Source: Saussurea involucrata (Eukaryota > Streptophyta > Magnoliopsida > Asterales > Asteraceae). From it: a DNA stretch of 64,000 nt. The first letter of the stretch is position 1, and every line of letters starts with the position of its first letter. The DNA lies in the NCBI GenBank assembly GCA_033807775.1, contig CM066326.1, positions 49,777,617 through 49,841,616 on the forward strand, in the 5' to 3' direction. Positions 23,187 to 35,263 of the stretch are shown here, in pieces. The notes beneath the pieces were generated by a model. The model saw only the letters and a program-made list of their open reading frames with translations. It did not search any database and was not told where the DNA came from. The position numbers and the translations under genes are program-made.

Positions 23187-23569
23187 GTGGTATATTTTAC
23201 AAACCAACTCATTGTTAGAAACTATGCAACCACCTTAATCACCATCAATTAAATTGATCAAGGGACAAGATTCATCTGGTGGCAATTATGGTAATTATGG
23301 AGCATTGGTGAATTAATTTCATAAATAAAAGCCAGGTTCAAGGGTAGATTGGTCAAAACAAAACCATTCATGTATACGTTGTTAATTAAAGAAAGATTAG
23401 TGAATTAATTAAAGAAAGATTTAATTACGAATTTGAATCCCATATTTATCGCCCATTCTTGTTAATAAACTGATTCCCAAGTTTTTCACCCCATCACTGT
23501 TAATAATCATGTATACGTTGTTAATAATCTTTTTGTTTAGTTTATGAAATTATGGATTCATGAATAGAG

Positions 23570-23960
23570 TATCAGCCGGCAATGATGAAGCAATGAAGCA
23601 TTGGTGTCGGACAAGACGATTCATCAGTCAGCGGTGATGAATAACTAGCGTCGGCGGTGATGAATCAATGAAGAGTTGACGTTGGACAGGACGATTCATC
23701 AGCCACGGCGATGAATAACTGGTGTCGGCGGTGATGAAGCAATGAAGACATGGTGTAGGACAGGACGATTCATCAACCGACGATGATGAATCATGGCTTC
23801 ATGATTACTGTAGAAACGAAACGAAGGGCTTCATGATCACCGGAGAAACTAAACAAACGGCTTCTTGATTACCAGAGAAACGAAACGAAGGGCTTCATGA
23901 TCACCGGAGAAACGAAACAAACGGCTTCATGATTACCGGAGAAACGAAACGAAGAATCCT
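23570..23960. repeat. Two adjacent tandem repeats
   Basis: 23570-23800 has about three diverged copies of a roughly 65-80 bp unit ('ggacgattcatca...cggcgatgaataact...gcggtgatgaa'). 23800-23960 has about five copies of a roughly 33-bp unit ('ggcttcatgattaccggaga', 'aacgaaacgaa'). They lie inside the third foldback unit. Confidence 0.6.
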
Positions 23961-24370
23961 CCATTTTTTTGAATAACCCAGAAAAAACATCAGCAGTAAC
24001 CACATCGGCAACAAATTCATGTTCGTTAACTTGTATGGGTTCGGAAAAAACATCGCTGACGTAAATCTCATTAATCGATGATGTATCATCCATTTTTTGT
24101 TAACCCATAAATATTGAGAGGATTTGTAGAAGCAAGAACACGAAAAAAAATAAAAAAAAATACATTAACAAATGATTACGATAATAATTAGTATATGATA
24201 TTAACAAATCACATAAAATTAGGAAACTGCCATGTTTACCAGGTTCTGCAAAAAATAATTAAAAAACTGAAATTAGCGAGAGTGGGTTCGGAGAAAACAT
24301 CGTTAACTTGCATGGGTTCGAAAAAAACATCGTTCACAAAAATCTCATTAATGGACGAAGAATCATCCAT
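23960..24370 (-). pseudogene. Duplicated short N-terminal coding relic of unknown family
   Basis: Minus-strand ATGs at 24093 and 24370 each begin a peptide with 'MDD(T/S)SSINEI(Y/F)V', then 'DVF(S/F)EP(I/M)QVN'. The two copies are diverged duplicates of one protein start. The first continues about 45 residues and then runs into the tandem repeats. The acidic opening reminds me of some FAR1-related proteins, but I cannot confirm this. It may be a captured gene piece. Confidence 0.3.
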
Positions 24371-24672
24371 TTTTTAAAACCAGAAAAATTCAGTCAATTT
24401 GGAGAAGAAGGAAGAAACAAATCGAGTAATAAACAAAAAAATAACAAAGGATTACGGTTATTAATGACATATATTAACAAATCACTAAAAAAAGGAAACT
24501 TCCATGTTTATCGTGATTCTGTAAATAATATTAAAATAATTGTAATTAACGAATTACTTAACTACCCCTACGGATTTCCCTTAATTAATAATTAATTTTA
24601 ATTGTAATATTTGAAATGATTGGTTAAGAAGTGGTTTTCATAGTTTCTGCAGTGGTTTGTAAAAGAAACCTC

Positions 24673-24675
<3 letters not shown>

Positions 24676-24735
<60 letters not shown>
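24676..24735. repeat. (TA)n followed by (GA)n microsatellite
   Basis: (TA)n at 24676-24710 passes directly into (GA)n at 24711-24735, the same TA-then-GA order as at 22509-22606. It suggests the start of a further unit, now cut by the Athila LTR at 24785. Confidence 0.8.
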
Positions 24736-24784
24736 AAGGTTCAAACGAGGAGAGTAACAATTTACGAGAAACGCGAGGAGCACC

Positions 24785-25977
24785 TGATAACGCCAATTTT
24801 GGGCGTTATTTTCAGTCCATAAACCAACGAGATTGGCTTGTGTTTAAGCAAAAAGGCGGGATTTCATGGTTTATCTAGTGAAATGTGCAGGTTATCCGAA
24901 ATAAGACAGACATCGAGAAAAGAGGCGAAAAAGACCCAAAAGAGAGCCCATAACGAAGCCCAATGGAAAGCCCAAGAACCGACCCAGATCCGCGAACCGG
25001 ATTTGAACCGAACCTGTCAGAAATCCAGTCAGAAACACGCGCGGCTTGCCACGCGGTTTGCAAACCGCGGGCAAAACCGCGGGGTCGCCTGTTTCGTTTC
25101 TATTACTTTGTATTTTCCGGATTTAGGGCATTATCTCGGGACGTGCGACGGAGGGCTGGAGAGGGGCGATTTTCAGAGTATTTTCACACACTTTGGAGCC
25201 ACGATAGAGGTCTGATTGAGGAGAGTTCACCACGCGAAGTGGATTAGAGCCGAGAGAGAAGTGATTCATCATATATTCTTACCGTTTACGTTTACCATGA
25301 TTTCACACACCACGCGATGGATGACGTGTAACCGAATGATTGTTTTTACTTGATTTAATATATGAAGCATTTGAATTCAGCTTTAATTATCAATTGTAGA
25401 TTGATCACCTTCAATTGAATTACATGGTTTTTGATTAAGTTTGAGAAAATTGATTAAAAGCTAGATCAAGTAATCAAGTGTCGGAAAGGAGATTTGGGTA
25501 GAGATAGCCGAATCACTTTCTGCTTGGAATAGTTTGACTTAATGTATTTCAAAACCCTGGGTGTAGATCGAGAGATAACACCTACAGTCTTGAAATAAGA
25601 TCTGTTATTGCTTGAAAAAGAATAACAATAACTTTTATAAACTAGGGTTCATAGAGAGAGTCGATAATAATTATTGTTCGGGTATTCGTTCATCAGTAGT
25701 ATTTCCATAGGAAGTCCAACCCTTAACCTTTTCTCTACCAAAGTTCTTTCAAAACCTTCTGTCAAGCGATTCTAGCAATATTTAGTTCTTATTTAGTTTT
25801 TAAATCAAGTTATAAACCACAACTCAAAATATCGATTGTTCAGTTAATAGCAATTGTAGTAATTGTGATACTTAGTTCCTAGTTCCCTGTGTTCGATACT
25901 CGTACTTTCAGTACTATTACTTGACTTCGACCCGTACACTTGCGGTTAGATTTAGGGGGGTGTAAACCCACGTATCA
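24785..25977 (+). repeat. Athila A 5' LTR (1193 bp)
   Basis: Starts TGATAACGCC and ends CACGTATCA. Compared with the middle LTR it lacks a block of about 80 bp (after 25314) and has a 10-bp extra direct repeat near 25018-25032. Otherwise I count roughly 15-20 substitutions by eye. A GC-rich palindromic module (GCGGTTTGCAAACCGCGG, around 25049-25066) lies in its first quarter. Confidence 0.88.
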
Positions 25978-25983
25978 AGTTTT

Positions 25984-26001
25984 TTGCGCCGTTGCCGGGG
26001 A
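25984..26001 (+). other. Athila A primer binding site (Asp tRNA), one base changed
   Basis: TTGCGCCGTTGCCGGGGA just inside the LTR. In copy B the same place reads TGGCGCCGTTGTCGGGGA. The family form, TGGCGCCGTTGCCGGGGA, is complementary to plant tRNA-Asp, so each copy carries one mismatch. Confidence 0.75.
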
Positions 26002-26140
26002 ACTAGTTGCAACTGATAGCACTACCAGCTATAAGCGCTATTAGATTGAACATTTTTTTTATTTCTGTTATTTTATTTTATCACCTTCAATTTATGGATT
26101 ACTGATTTTGTTACTTTCCATTTCAGGTACTAATTGGTTT

Positions 26141-28372
26141 ATGCCAAGGAAAACCCGAGGGGAGAAAATCGATCCGGAGATTGAAAGAACCGCCCGCCGA
26201 TTACGAAAAGAAGCAAAAGCAAAACAACATATCAAGATCGAAATGGGCGACGAGAGACCTGTCAACGAGAGACCTCGTAATGATCCACCACCACCTCCCG
26301 AGAGACGCCCTATGCGATCGTTTGCCGATCCAAACATGGCAGCCGCACGCATAGGCTTCAAGCGCCCACTACTGGGGCGAACTATTTCGAGATCAAACCG
26401 AGTACCATCGTAATGGTACAGCAGAACCAGTATGGGGGAGGCCCAGCAGAAGACCCTCATGCACATCTTCGTGCATTTGAGCGGATTTGTAATACATTCA
26501 AGATCAATGGGGTGAACGAGGATGCTGTCAAGCTGAGACTTTTCAGCTTTTCACTCAAAGGCAGAGCCATAACTTGGACTGAAAGTATCTAACCAGACTC
26601 GATCACTACCTGGGCACAACTGAAGGCTGCTTTTCTCCAAAAATTCTTTCCACCAAGCAGAACCGCCCAACTCATGGTTGAAATCCCCATTTCGCGCAAT
26701 GGGATCAAGAGACGTTATATGAAGCTTGAGAGAGGTACAAGGAGATGATCAAGAAATGCCCTCATCATGGTTTACAAGGTTGGGTCATAATCCAAACATT
26801 CTTCAGTGGACTTAACCCGCAGTTTAAAAACGACATCACAGCTGCAGCGGGTGGAGCCCTAATGGATATGTCTTATGAGGAGGCATGTGAGCTAATCGAT
26901 AATCTGGCCGAACATAGATTTTCTACTCCGAGGTCAACAGTTATAAGGGTTGCAAGTGTGCAAAAGAATGACGAGCTGAAGCCATAAAGGCTCAACTGAA
27001 CGCACTCACGAGTCAGATGAAGGGGTTTTCTCTTCAATCCGCATTCATGATGGATGAGGGTATGCCGGATATGTCTCCACCCGTGAATGAGCCGGAGCAA
27101 GTTCAGTTTATGCAAAATCGGAACAACCGGCCAAGGAATGATCCGTTTTCGAATACATACAACGAGGGTTGGAAAAAGCACCCTAATTTTTCATGTAGTC
27201 AACCGCAAGGGCAACCCGGTCAACAACAACAAGGTAATCCTTCTAACTTTGCCAGTTCTTCTAATACTAACAATGTTTATCGTCCTCCAGGTTACAACCA
27301 ACGGAATTTCAATGAGGGACAGTCTGGAGAGAAGAAGTCGGGGCTAGAAGACATGATGATGAAGTTCATGTCTAAAATGGACAGCACGGTTGAGGGATTA
27401 GCTAGTACAGTCAACACGGTCAAAGCGGCTACTGATCAGAACACGGCATCTATTAAGATCCTTGAAAGGCAAATGGGGCAGATTTCTGAAGCCCTACAAA
27501 ACCGAGCCCCTGGAACCTTTCCGAGTCAAACCGAAAGGAAAAACTGGGAAGATTGCAAGGCCATTCATCTGAGGAGTGGCAAGGAGCTGATTGGAGACCC
27601 GACACGAGAACATGTATCAAAGGGAACCGATGCAAAAGGGGAAGATTTTGAGATGGTAGATATGGATGCGTTAGAGGCTGATGAAGAGGTTATAATTGAA
27701 GAGAATTCAAAGAGTGAAGAGAAGAAGCAAGAGCAGCCAACCATTCCAAAGCAAACACCGGTCAAGCCGGCAATTCCGAAAATGCCATATCCAAATAGGC
27801 TTAAAGCCCACAGGGAAGATCTAAACTTTTCTAAATTTCTTGAAGTTTTTAAGAAATTGCATATTAACATCCCGTTTGCAGATGCCTTGGCACAAATGCC
27901 CTCGTATGTGAAATTTTTGAAAGACATCCTTTCTAACAAAAGGAAGATCGAGGAGCATGCGACCATTGCACTTACTGAGGAGTGCAGCGCGATCATCCAG
28001 CATAAGCTTCCCCCGAAGCTTAAGGATCCAGGGAGTTTTACCATCCCTATTAATATAGGAAATTCTGAATTTAGTAAGGCTTTGTGTGATCTTGGAGCGA
28101 GTATTAATTTAATGCCATTGTCTATTTTCAGGAAACTCGGGCTAGGAGAGGTGCAACCGACCAGTGTGACATTGCAGCTTGCTGACAGATCCATCAAGTA
28201 CCCGTATGGTGTGATTGAGGATGTACTGGTCAAGGTGGACAAGTTCTATCTTCCAGTTGACTTTGTGATCCTCGACATGGATGAGGATAAAGAAATACCG
28301 TTGATACTTGGCCGACCATTTTTGGCCACGAGAGGAGCATTGATCGACGTGAAAGAGGGAAAGCTCACTTTG
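26141..28372 (+). pseudogene. Athila A gag-protease, several disruptions
   Basis: Start ATG 26141 ('MPRKTRGEKIDPEIERTAR'). Copy B supplies a reference for the damage. One base is missing near 26353. CAA is TAA at 26589. TGG is TGA near 26728. Another frame change lies near 26981. From about 27000 the frame is open. Retrotransposon gag block around 26490-26820 ('LFSFSLKGRAITW', 'HGLQGWVIIQTFFSGL'). Glutamine/asparagine-rich linker around 27080-27330. Aspartic protease at the end ('ALCDLGASINLMPLS' near 28080, 'LILGRPFLA' near 28305). The family carries DLG rather than DSG/DTG at the active site. The frame is cut by the nested LTR element at 28378. Confidence 0.82.
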
Positions 28373-28377
28373 AGAGT

Positions 28378-29941
28378 TGTAATACCCCGGGTAAAGTTCG
28401 TTAGTTAAAATATCTTTTTCGTTAAATTTAGTTAACTTTAAAGTTGGATGTTAGGGTAAGTTTGGGTAAATTATAAGTTTAGGGGTGTTTGGGTCATTGT
28501 TAAGAAGTTCAAGGTCTAAAATGAAAATTAGGTTTATATTACCCCTTTAGACTTTCAGATATTCTCACTTCAGCAGAAATCATCCAGAAACAATTCAATG
28601 TGTGTGTGTGTTTTGAGAGAGTAAGAAGAAGAAAGAAGGGTTTGTAGCTAAGAGACTCAAATTGGTGTACTTGGAAGAGGAATTGAGGTATGTTCCTTTG
28701 TATTTTGTGTTTGTAATTGCTTTTAGAAGGTTTCTATCGGATTAGAATAGTCAATTATACATCTGGTATTGATTCAGTCGGATTCTGGGTAGAAAATGGA
28801 TGAACAGTCAGAGGTTTCCGGATACGATGAATGTGTCCGGTAGTTTTCTTGGGTGGTGTCCGGGTAATATGTTGATAGTGTCCGGATAATGTTCTAAGGT
28901 GTCCAGACGAGCTCTTTATCCGGGTAAGTTCTTTTTTGTTGTAAGTTTCCGGATGGAATGAGATACCGGATAGTATCCGGATTGTTTATGATGTCCAGAT
29001 AGTTCAGGTTGTCCGGATTGCTTTGCTGTCCGGATAGTTCAGGTTGTCCGGATTGCTTTGCTGTCCGGAAAGATGAGCTGTTCGGATTGTTTTGTGCTAT
29101 CCGGAAACTATAGCTGTTTGGTCATTTTGAGGATGAGGGTTAGGTAGATTTATTCAGAGTTCATAGTCTATTAAGTGTATCTTTTGTGTTCATTTGGTAA
29201 GGAGATGCTTGTATCTATTTGTTTCAGATTCTTTGGATTTGGGGTGAAAGCTGTGCCGTTTTGAGAAAGGTTTGGAAGCATTTTGGATAAGCAAACCGGT
29301 GAGTTTTACTTTAAAACGTTTTCAAACTGGAATACATTTATGTGTAGATTGGGAATCTAATAGATTGTGTGATTATGTGCTTATGTCTGAAATATAATAT
29401 ATATTGAGATATTGTATTTACATGAGTATTCTACTATACGAGAATACGTTGGCCGGGCTTAGGACCGGTGTGTTGGCTGTAATATTCGTACAACGTTGTT
29501 GGCTGTAATTGTCGTACAACGAAGTTAATATATTAGTTGGCTTGCATCCAACTAATATGGCCAAGAGAATGAGATGGGAAATACATGATGATTGAGTCAT
29601 AACTGGTAATTGTGTTTGTATTATGTGAATGGTGGTGTGCAAAGGATTTTCAAAGAAACATGGATTTTCTCACTAGACCTTTAGGTCTAACCCTCATTTT
29701 GTTTTCAAAAATATGTATTCCAGGTCGAGGAGCTTTTATTAGCAAAAGGAAGAATAAAGCATAGGAGGTGGTTGATAGCTGACGAAGATTAGAATATGTT
29801 TACGTTTTTGTATTGTATAGTTTTGAGACTTTGAGACCGTATCTGAATTATCATGTATCTTTTGTTATGAATGTAACCGCGTTATGTATAACATGTTAAT
29901 TGATGTATATTATGTATGTTTTGGGATACCGGGTTGTTACA
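28378..29941 (+). repeat. Element C 5' LTR (1564 bp)
   Basis: TGTAATACCC...GTTGTTACA. Contains many 'gtccggat' copies at 28800-29110, including a 35-bp tandem 'tccggatagttcaggttg' pair near 28990-29060. Inverted 'gtcgtacaacg' and 'attcgtacaacg' blocks lie near 29484-29522. Confidence 0.88.
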
Positions 29942-30489
29942 AATGGTATCAGAGCCCTAGTTTAAGGGATTTAGGTATTCGAATCCATACCTAGACTTAA
30001 ACTGCATGTGAAGTAGGATGTCCCTATTATTTTAGAACCTTGGGATGTAAAGTATAAAAAGGTAGAAGGAACATTATGTAAGGTAATTTCAAATTACACC
30101 TGGCTAGTGTAATTGTGAACTTACAGTTACATGTTTGAATTGGAATACCTTATTATATGGGGTATGTGCTTACGTGTATATTAACCTTGTTGAAATTAAC
30201 AGAATGGCAAGTCGGACTCGACGTATGGATAGAGATGAAGACAGGTATATTTCTATAAACTCTATACGTGCTAAAGTGTTATCTGACTTCGGTGCAAACC
30301 GATCATTTGTATTTCCATTCTTTTGTTGCTTATCTGCATTAGAAAAGTATTTGGTAATTGTGTTAGAGATATAGATGGGTGTAGGGTGCCTATGGTTTTG
30401 ATTGAGTTCGAGGTAGTAGTGGAAACTATGTATCCATATCTTTTCGTTTGACCGAATTCCGGGACGGAATTCTTTTATGGGGGAGATGA
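29942..30489 (+). pseudogene. Element C interior: PBS, gag-start/protease relic, PPT
   Basis: TGGTATCAGAGC (29944-29955) is a Met-tRNA PBS. A 56-codon ORF at 30204-30374 starts 'MASRTRRMDRDEDRYI', like a gag start, and passes directly into 'AKVLSDFGANRSFVF', which resembles the chromovirus protease motif LFDSGANRSFVS with two residues swapped. This looks like an internal deletion that joined gag to protease. GGGGGAGATGA before the 3' LTR (30479-30489) is the PPT. No RT or integrase is present. Confidence 0.65.
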
Positions 30490-32065
30490 TGTAATACCCC
30501 GGGTAAAGTTCGTTAGTTAAAATCTATTTTCCGTTAAATTTAGTTAACTTTAAAGTTGGATGTTAGGGGTGTTAGGGTAAGTTTGGGTAAATGATAAGTT
30601 TAGGGGTGTTTGGGTCATTGTTGAGAAGTTTAAGGTCTAAAATGAAAATTAGGTTAATATTACCCCTTTAGACTTTCAGATATTTTCACTTCAGCAGAAA
30701 TCATCCAGAAACAATTCAGTGTGTGTGTGTGTGTTTTGAGAGAGTAAGAAGAAGAAAGAAGGGTTTGTGGCTAAGAGACTCAAATAAGTGTACTTGGAAG
30801 AGGAATTGAGGTATGTTCCTTTGTATTTTGTGTTTGTAATTGCTTTTAGAAGGTTTCTATCGGATTAGAATAGTCAATTATACATCTGGTATTGATTCAG
30901 TCGGATTCTGGGTAGAAAATGGATGAACAGTCAGAGGTTTCCGGATACGATGAATGTGTTCGGTAGTTTTCTTGGGTGGTGTCCGGGTAATATGTTGATA
31001 GTGTCCGGATAATGTTCTAAGGTGTCCGGACGAGCTCTTTATCCGGGTAAGTTCCTTTTTGTTGTAAGTTTCCGGATGGAATGAGATACCGGATAGTATT
31101 CGGATTGTTTATGATGTCCGGATAGTTCAGGTTGTCCAGATTGCTTTGCTGTCCGGATAGTTCAGGTTGTCCGGATTGCTTTGCTGTCTGGAAAGATGAG
31201 TTGTTCGGATTGTTTTGTGCTATCCGGAAACTATAGTTGTTTGGTCATTTTGAGGATGAGGGTTAGGTAGATTTATCCAGTGTTCATAGTCTATTAAGTG
31301 TATTTTTTGTGTTCATTTGGTAAGGAGATGCTTGTTTCTATTTGTTTCAGATTCTTTGGATTTGGGGTGAAAGCTGTGCCGTTTTGAGAAAGGTTTGGAA
31401 GCATTTTGGATAAGCAAACCGGTGAGTTTTACTTTAAAACGTTTTCAAACTGGAATACATTTATGTGTGGATTGGGAATCTAATAGATTGTGTGATTATG
31501 TGCTTATGTCTGAAATATAATATATATTGAGATATTGTATTTACATGAGTATTCTATTATACGAGAATACGTTGGCCGGGCTTAGGACCGGTGTGTTGGC
31601 TGTAATATTCGTACAACGTTGTTGCCTGTAATTGTCGTACAGCGAAGTTGATTTATTAGTTGGCTTGCAACCAACTAATATGGCCAAGAGAATGAGATGG
31701 GAAAATACATGATGATTGAGTCATAACTGGTAATTGTGTTTGTATTATGTGAATGGTGGTGTGCAAAGGATTTTCAAAGAAACAGGGATTTTCTCACTAG
31801 ACCTTTAGGTCTAACCCTCATTTTGTTTTCAAAAATATGTATTCCAGGTCGAGGAGCTTTTATTAGCAAAAGGAAGAATAAAGCATAGGAGGTGGTTGAT
31901 AGCTGACGAAGATTAGGATATGTTTACGTTTTTGTATTGTATAGTTTTGAGACTTTGAGACCGCATGTTAATTATCATGTATCTTTTGTTATGAATGTAA
32001 CTGCGTTATGTATAACATGTTAATTGATGTATATTATGTATGTTTTAGGATACCGGGTTGTTACA
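30490..32065 (+). repeat. Element C 3' LTR (1576 bp)
   Basis: Close copy of 28378-29941 with scattered substitutions and small indels, including an extra 'ggtgttag' near 30566 and an extra 'gt' in the GT run near 30720. The same 'gtccggat' repeats are present. Confidence 0.88.
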
Positions 32066-35000
32066 AGAGTGGGTGACGAAGAAGCTGTCTTCAATGTTTT
32101 TCGGGCAGCCAAGCAAAGCATGGGACCAAACGAGTGTTACCGGGTAGATGTGATGGAGTCATTGATTAAAGAAACGTGTGGCATGCAAGTCTCCGAAGAT
32201 CAACTGAATAATGTGTTGATGGGTATCGATGATGATCCGGAAAGCGAGATTGTGATGCAATTAAATGCATCGACATCATACAAAGGCCCGAGAAGACCGG
32301 TCATTGAAGATTTGGGAGAACCAATTCCCAAGTCCGAACCTTCGTCGAAGACACCACCAAAGCTTGAGCTCAAACCACTGCCCGATCATCTTGAGTATGC
32401 ATATTTGGGAGAGAAAGACACGCTTCCGGTAATCATTTCGTCTAAACTGAATCCTGAACATAAAGAGAAGCTACTTCGGGTTCTTAGAGAGCACCAAGCC
32501 GCTATTGGATGGACGATAGCTGATCTGAAGGGCTTAAGCCCCACGTTTTGCTCGCACCGCATCAATCTTGAAGAAGGGCATAGACCGGTTGTCCAACACC
32601 AACGCCGGCTTAACCCGAACATGAAAGAGGTGGTCCGTAAGGAGGTCTTGAAACTCCTTGACGCTGGAATTATCTATCCAGTTCCGGATAGTCCGTGGGT
32701 GAGTCCAGTCCAAGTAGTGCCAAAGAAGGGAGGAATAACCGTGGTCCGAAACAACAATAATGAGCTCATTCCGTCCCGAACTATCACCGGTTGGAGGGTT
32801 TGCATTGACTACCGGAAACTGAACGATGCAACGAAGAAAGACCACTTCCCTCTTCCATTCATTGATCAGATGTTGGAGCGGTTATCTGGGCATGAGTATT
32901 ATTGCTTCTTGGACGGGTATTCGGGGTATAATCAGATACCAATAGCCCCCGAATACCAAGACAAGACAACATTCACATGTCCTTATGGTACGTTTGCTTA
33001 CCGGAGGATACCTTTCGGTTTATGCAACGCTCCAGCTACCTTTCAGAGGTGTATGATGGCGATCTTCTCAGACATGGTGGAGCGTACTATAGAGATTTTT
33101 ATGGATGACTTTTCCGTGTTCGGGCCTTCATTCGATACATGTTTGGAACACTTGAGAGCTGTCCTACAAAGATGTGAAGAGACGAGTTTGGTACTGAACT
33201 GGGAGAAGTGTCACTTCATGGTGACCGAGGGAATAGTGCTGGGTCACAAAGTGTCAAAAGCAGGGATTGAAGTGGATAAGGCAAAGGTGGCGGTGATTGA
33301 GAATCTTCCTTACCCGAACTCCGTCAAGGGAGTTCGCAGCTTCTTGGGGCATGCCGGGTTTTACCGGCGGTTTATACAGGATTTTTCTAAAATTACTAAG
33401 CCTTTATGTTCTTTATTGCTTAAAGATGCTAAATTCGAGTTCACTGATGATTGTATTTCTGCTTTTGACAGGTTAAAGAAGGAGTTGATATCCGCACCGA
33501 TTCTCACGGCTCCTGATTGGAGTTTGCTATTTACGTTGATGTGCGATGCGAGTGACACCGCTGTTGGAGCGGTATTGGGTCAAAAGAAAGATAAGCGGAT
33601 GCATGTAATCTACTATGCGAGTAAGACGCTTGATGATGCTCAACTCAATTACGCGACTACTGAGAAGGAACTGCTAGCGGTTGTCTATGCTTGCGAGAAG
33701 TTCCGGTCATATTTAGTGGGAGCCAAGGTAATTGTCTACACCGATCACTCAGCTTTAAAGCATCTCATGGCCAAGAAGGATGCTAAACCGAGACTCATCC
33801 GATGGGTATTGTTACTTCAAGAGTTCGACTTGGAAATTCTGGATAAGAAAGGGTCCGAGAACACTGTGGCGGATCACCTCTCGAGACTTGAGGAAGGTGA
33901 GGAGCAAAGGAAGGACAAGACCATCATTAACGACTCGTTTCCTGATGAGCAGCTTTTCAAGGTTAGTCATTCCGAGCCCTGGTTTGTGGACATGGTAAAT
34001 TACTTGGTGGGAGGAGTAGTGCCTTATCAGATGAACTCCCACCAAAAGAAGAGATTTCTCTTTGAGGCCAAGAGGTACTATTGGGTCGAGCCTTATCTCT
34101 ATAAGTCATGTGCCGACGGAATGATCCGGAGATGTGTCCCGGAGGAAGAAAAGGCCAATATCTTCAACCATTGCCACACCTTGGAATGTGGGGGCCACTT
34201 TAGCACCGATAGAACAGTGGCAAAGATTCTTTAGTCGGGTTTCTTTTGGCCGTCTATGTTCAAAGAGACTCGAGAATTCATCTCTAAGTGTGATCGGTGC
34301 CAAAGAACGGGGAACATGTCCAAGAGAGATGAGATGCCAATGCAAATTTTCATGGAAGTCGAACTCTTCGACGTGTGGGGCATAGACTTTATGGGACCAT
34401 TCCCGAGCACGTACCGGAATGAGTATATCTTGGTAGCAGTGGATTACGTATCTAAGTGGGTGGAGGCAATCGCGACTCCTACAAACGATTCTAAAGTAGT
34501 GATTAATTTCCTACGGAAGAATATTTTTGCGAGGTTTGGAGTTCCGAGAGCACTGATCAGTGATGGTGGAAGCCACTTCTGTAATCCGTATCTAGATGCG
34601 GTGCTAAAGAAGTATTCGGTGAAGCACAAAGTCACGACACCATATCACCCACAAGCCAACGGCCTCGCAGAAGTGTCCAATCGGGAACTAAAGCAAATTC
34701 TGGAAAAGACAGTGAATTCATCCCGAAAAGATTGGTTGTTGAAGTTAGATGATGCATTGTGGGCGTATCGGACAGCGTTCAAAATACCTCTTGGTACCAC
34801 TCCCTACCGTCTAGTGTATGGCAAGTCGTGCCATTTAACGGTAGAACTTGAATGTCGAGCGTTCTGGGCGATAAAGAAGCTGAACATGGAGTTAGATGCA
34901 GCCGGGAAAAAGAGATTGTTACAAATGTGTGAATTAGAGGAACTCCGGCTGGACGCATTTGAGAACGCGTTAATCTACAAGGAGCGGACCAAAAGATTCC

Positions 35001-35263
35001 ATGACCAGCGACTCCGTGAGAAGGTAATTATTCCTGGAATGAGTGTTTTACTTTTTAACTCACGTCTTCGTTTATTTCCAGGAAAGTTGAAATCCAAGTG
35101 GTCTGGTCCGTTCATCGTCAAGGAGGTATACCCATATGGAGCAGTGGAGCTACAAGGAAAAGACGGGGCGATCTTCAAAGTGAACGGCCAGCGAGTGAAG
35201 CCCTATTACGGAGGAGAGACGATGGCATCTGAAGCCACGTATTTAGATGATCCGAAGGAGTAA
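32066..35263 (+). pseudogene. Athila A reverse transcriptase, RNase H and integrase; one stop
   Basis: Continuation of the protease frame after the nested element. RT: 'FLDGYSGYNQIPI' near 32908, catalytic FMDD near 33098. RNase H: 'CDASDTAVGAVLGQ' near 33541, 'TEKELLAVVYACEKFRSYL', 'YTDHSALKHL'. TAG at 34232-34234 interrupts the HHCC zinc finger of integrase (His pair before the stop, 'CDRCQ' after it). Integrase core D,D,E: 'IDFMGPF' near 34382, 'SDGGSHF' near 34559, 'NGLAEVSNRELKQ' near 34660. Ends TAA 35261-35263. No chromodomain is seen, as expected for Athila. Confidence 0.88.

Larger units (their letters stand above)
23184..24675. mobile_element. Third foldback-like unit bounded by (TA)n, about 1.5 kb
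   Basis: It starts GGGGTGGTATATTTTACAAACCA directly after (TA)n and ends GGTTTGTAAAAGAAACCTCCCC directly before (TA)n, giving terminal inverted repeats of about 25 bp that share 'ttacaaacca' with the two units to the left. It carries tandem repeats (23570-23960) and a twice-repeated short minus-strand ORF start (24093 and 24370). The target duplication cannot be read because both flanks are TA repeats. Confidence 0.5.
28378..32065 (+). mobile_element. Short non-autonomous LTR retrotransposon (element C), chromovirus-like ends
   Basis: LTRs 28378-29941 and 30490-32065 with a perfect 5-bp duplication AGAGT (28373-28377 and 32066-32070). Only 548 bp lie between the LTRs, holding a Met-tRNA PBS, a tiny coding relic and a polypurine tract. 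It is inserted at the protease/RT junction of Athila A; copy B shows the uninterrupted site near 43048. The termini (TGTAATACCCCGGG...GGTTGTTACA) and PPT resemble plant chromovirus (Tekay-type) elements. Confidence 0.85.

Noticed and set aside
24838..25215. 125-codon plus-strand ORF, repeated at 39475-39840
   Set aside because: Lies in the Athila LTRs, its frame is not preserved between the copies across indels, and it has no recognisable domain.
25984..26001. tRNA-like matches at the PBS positions (also 14898, 29944, 44989, 56804)
   Set aside because: Only the complement of a tRNA 3' end is present, with no cloverleaf. They are retrotransposon primer binding sites.
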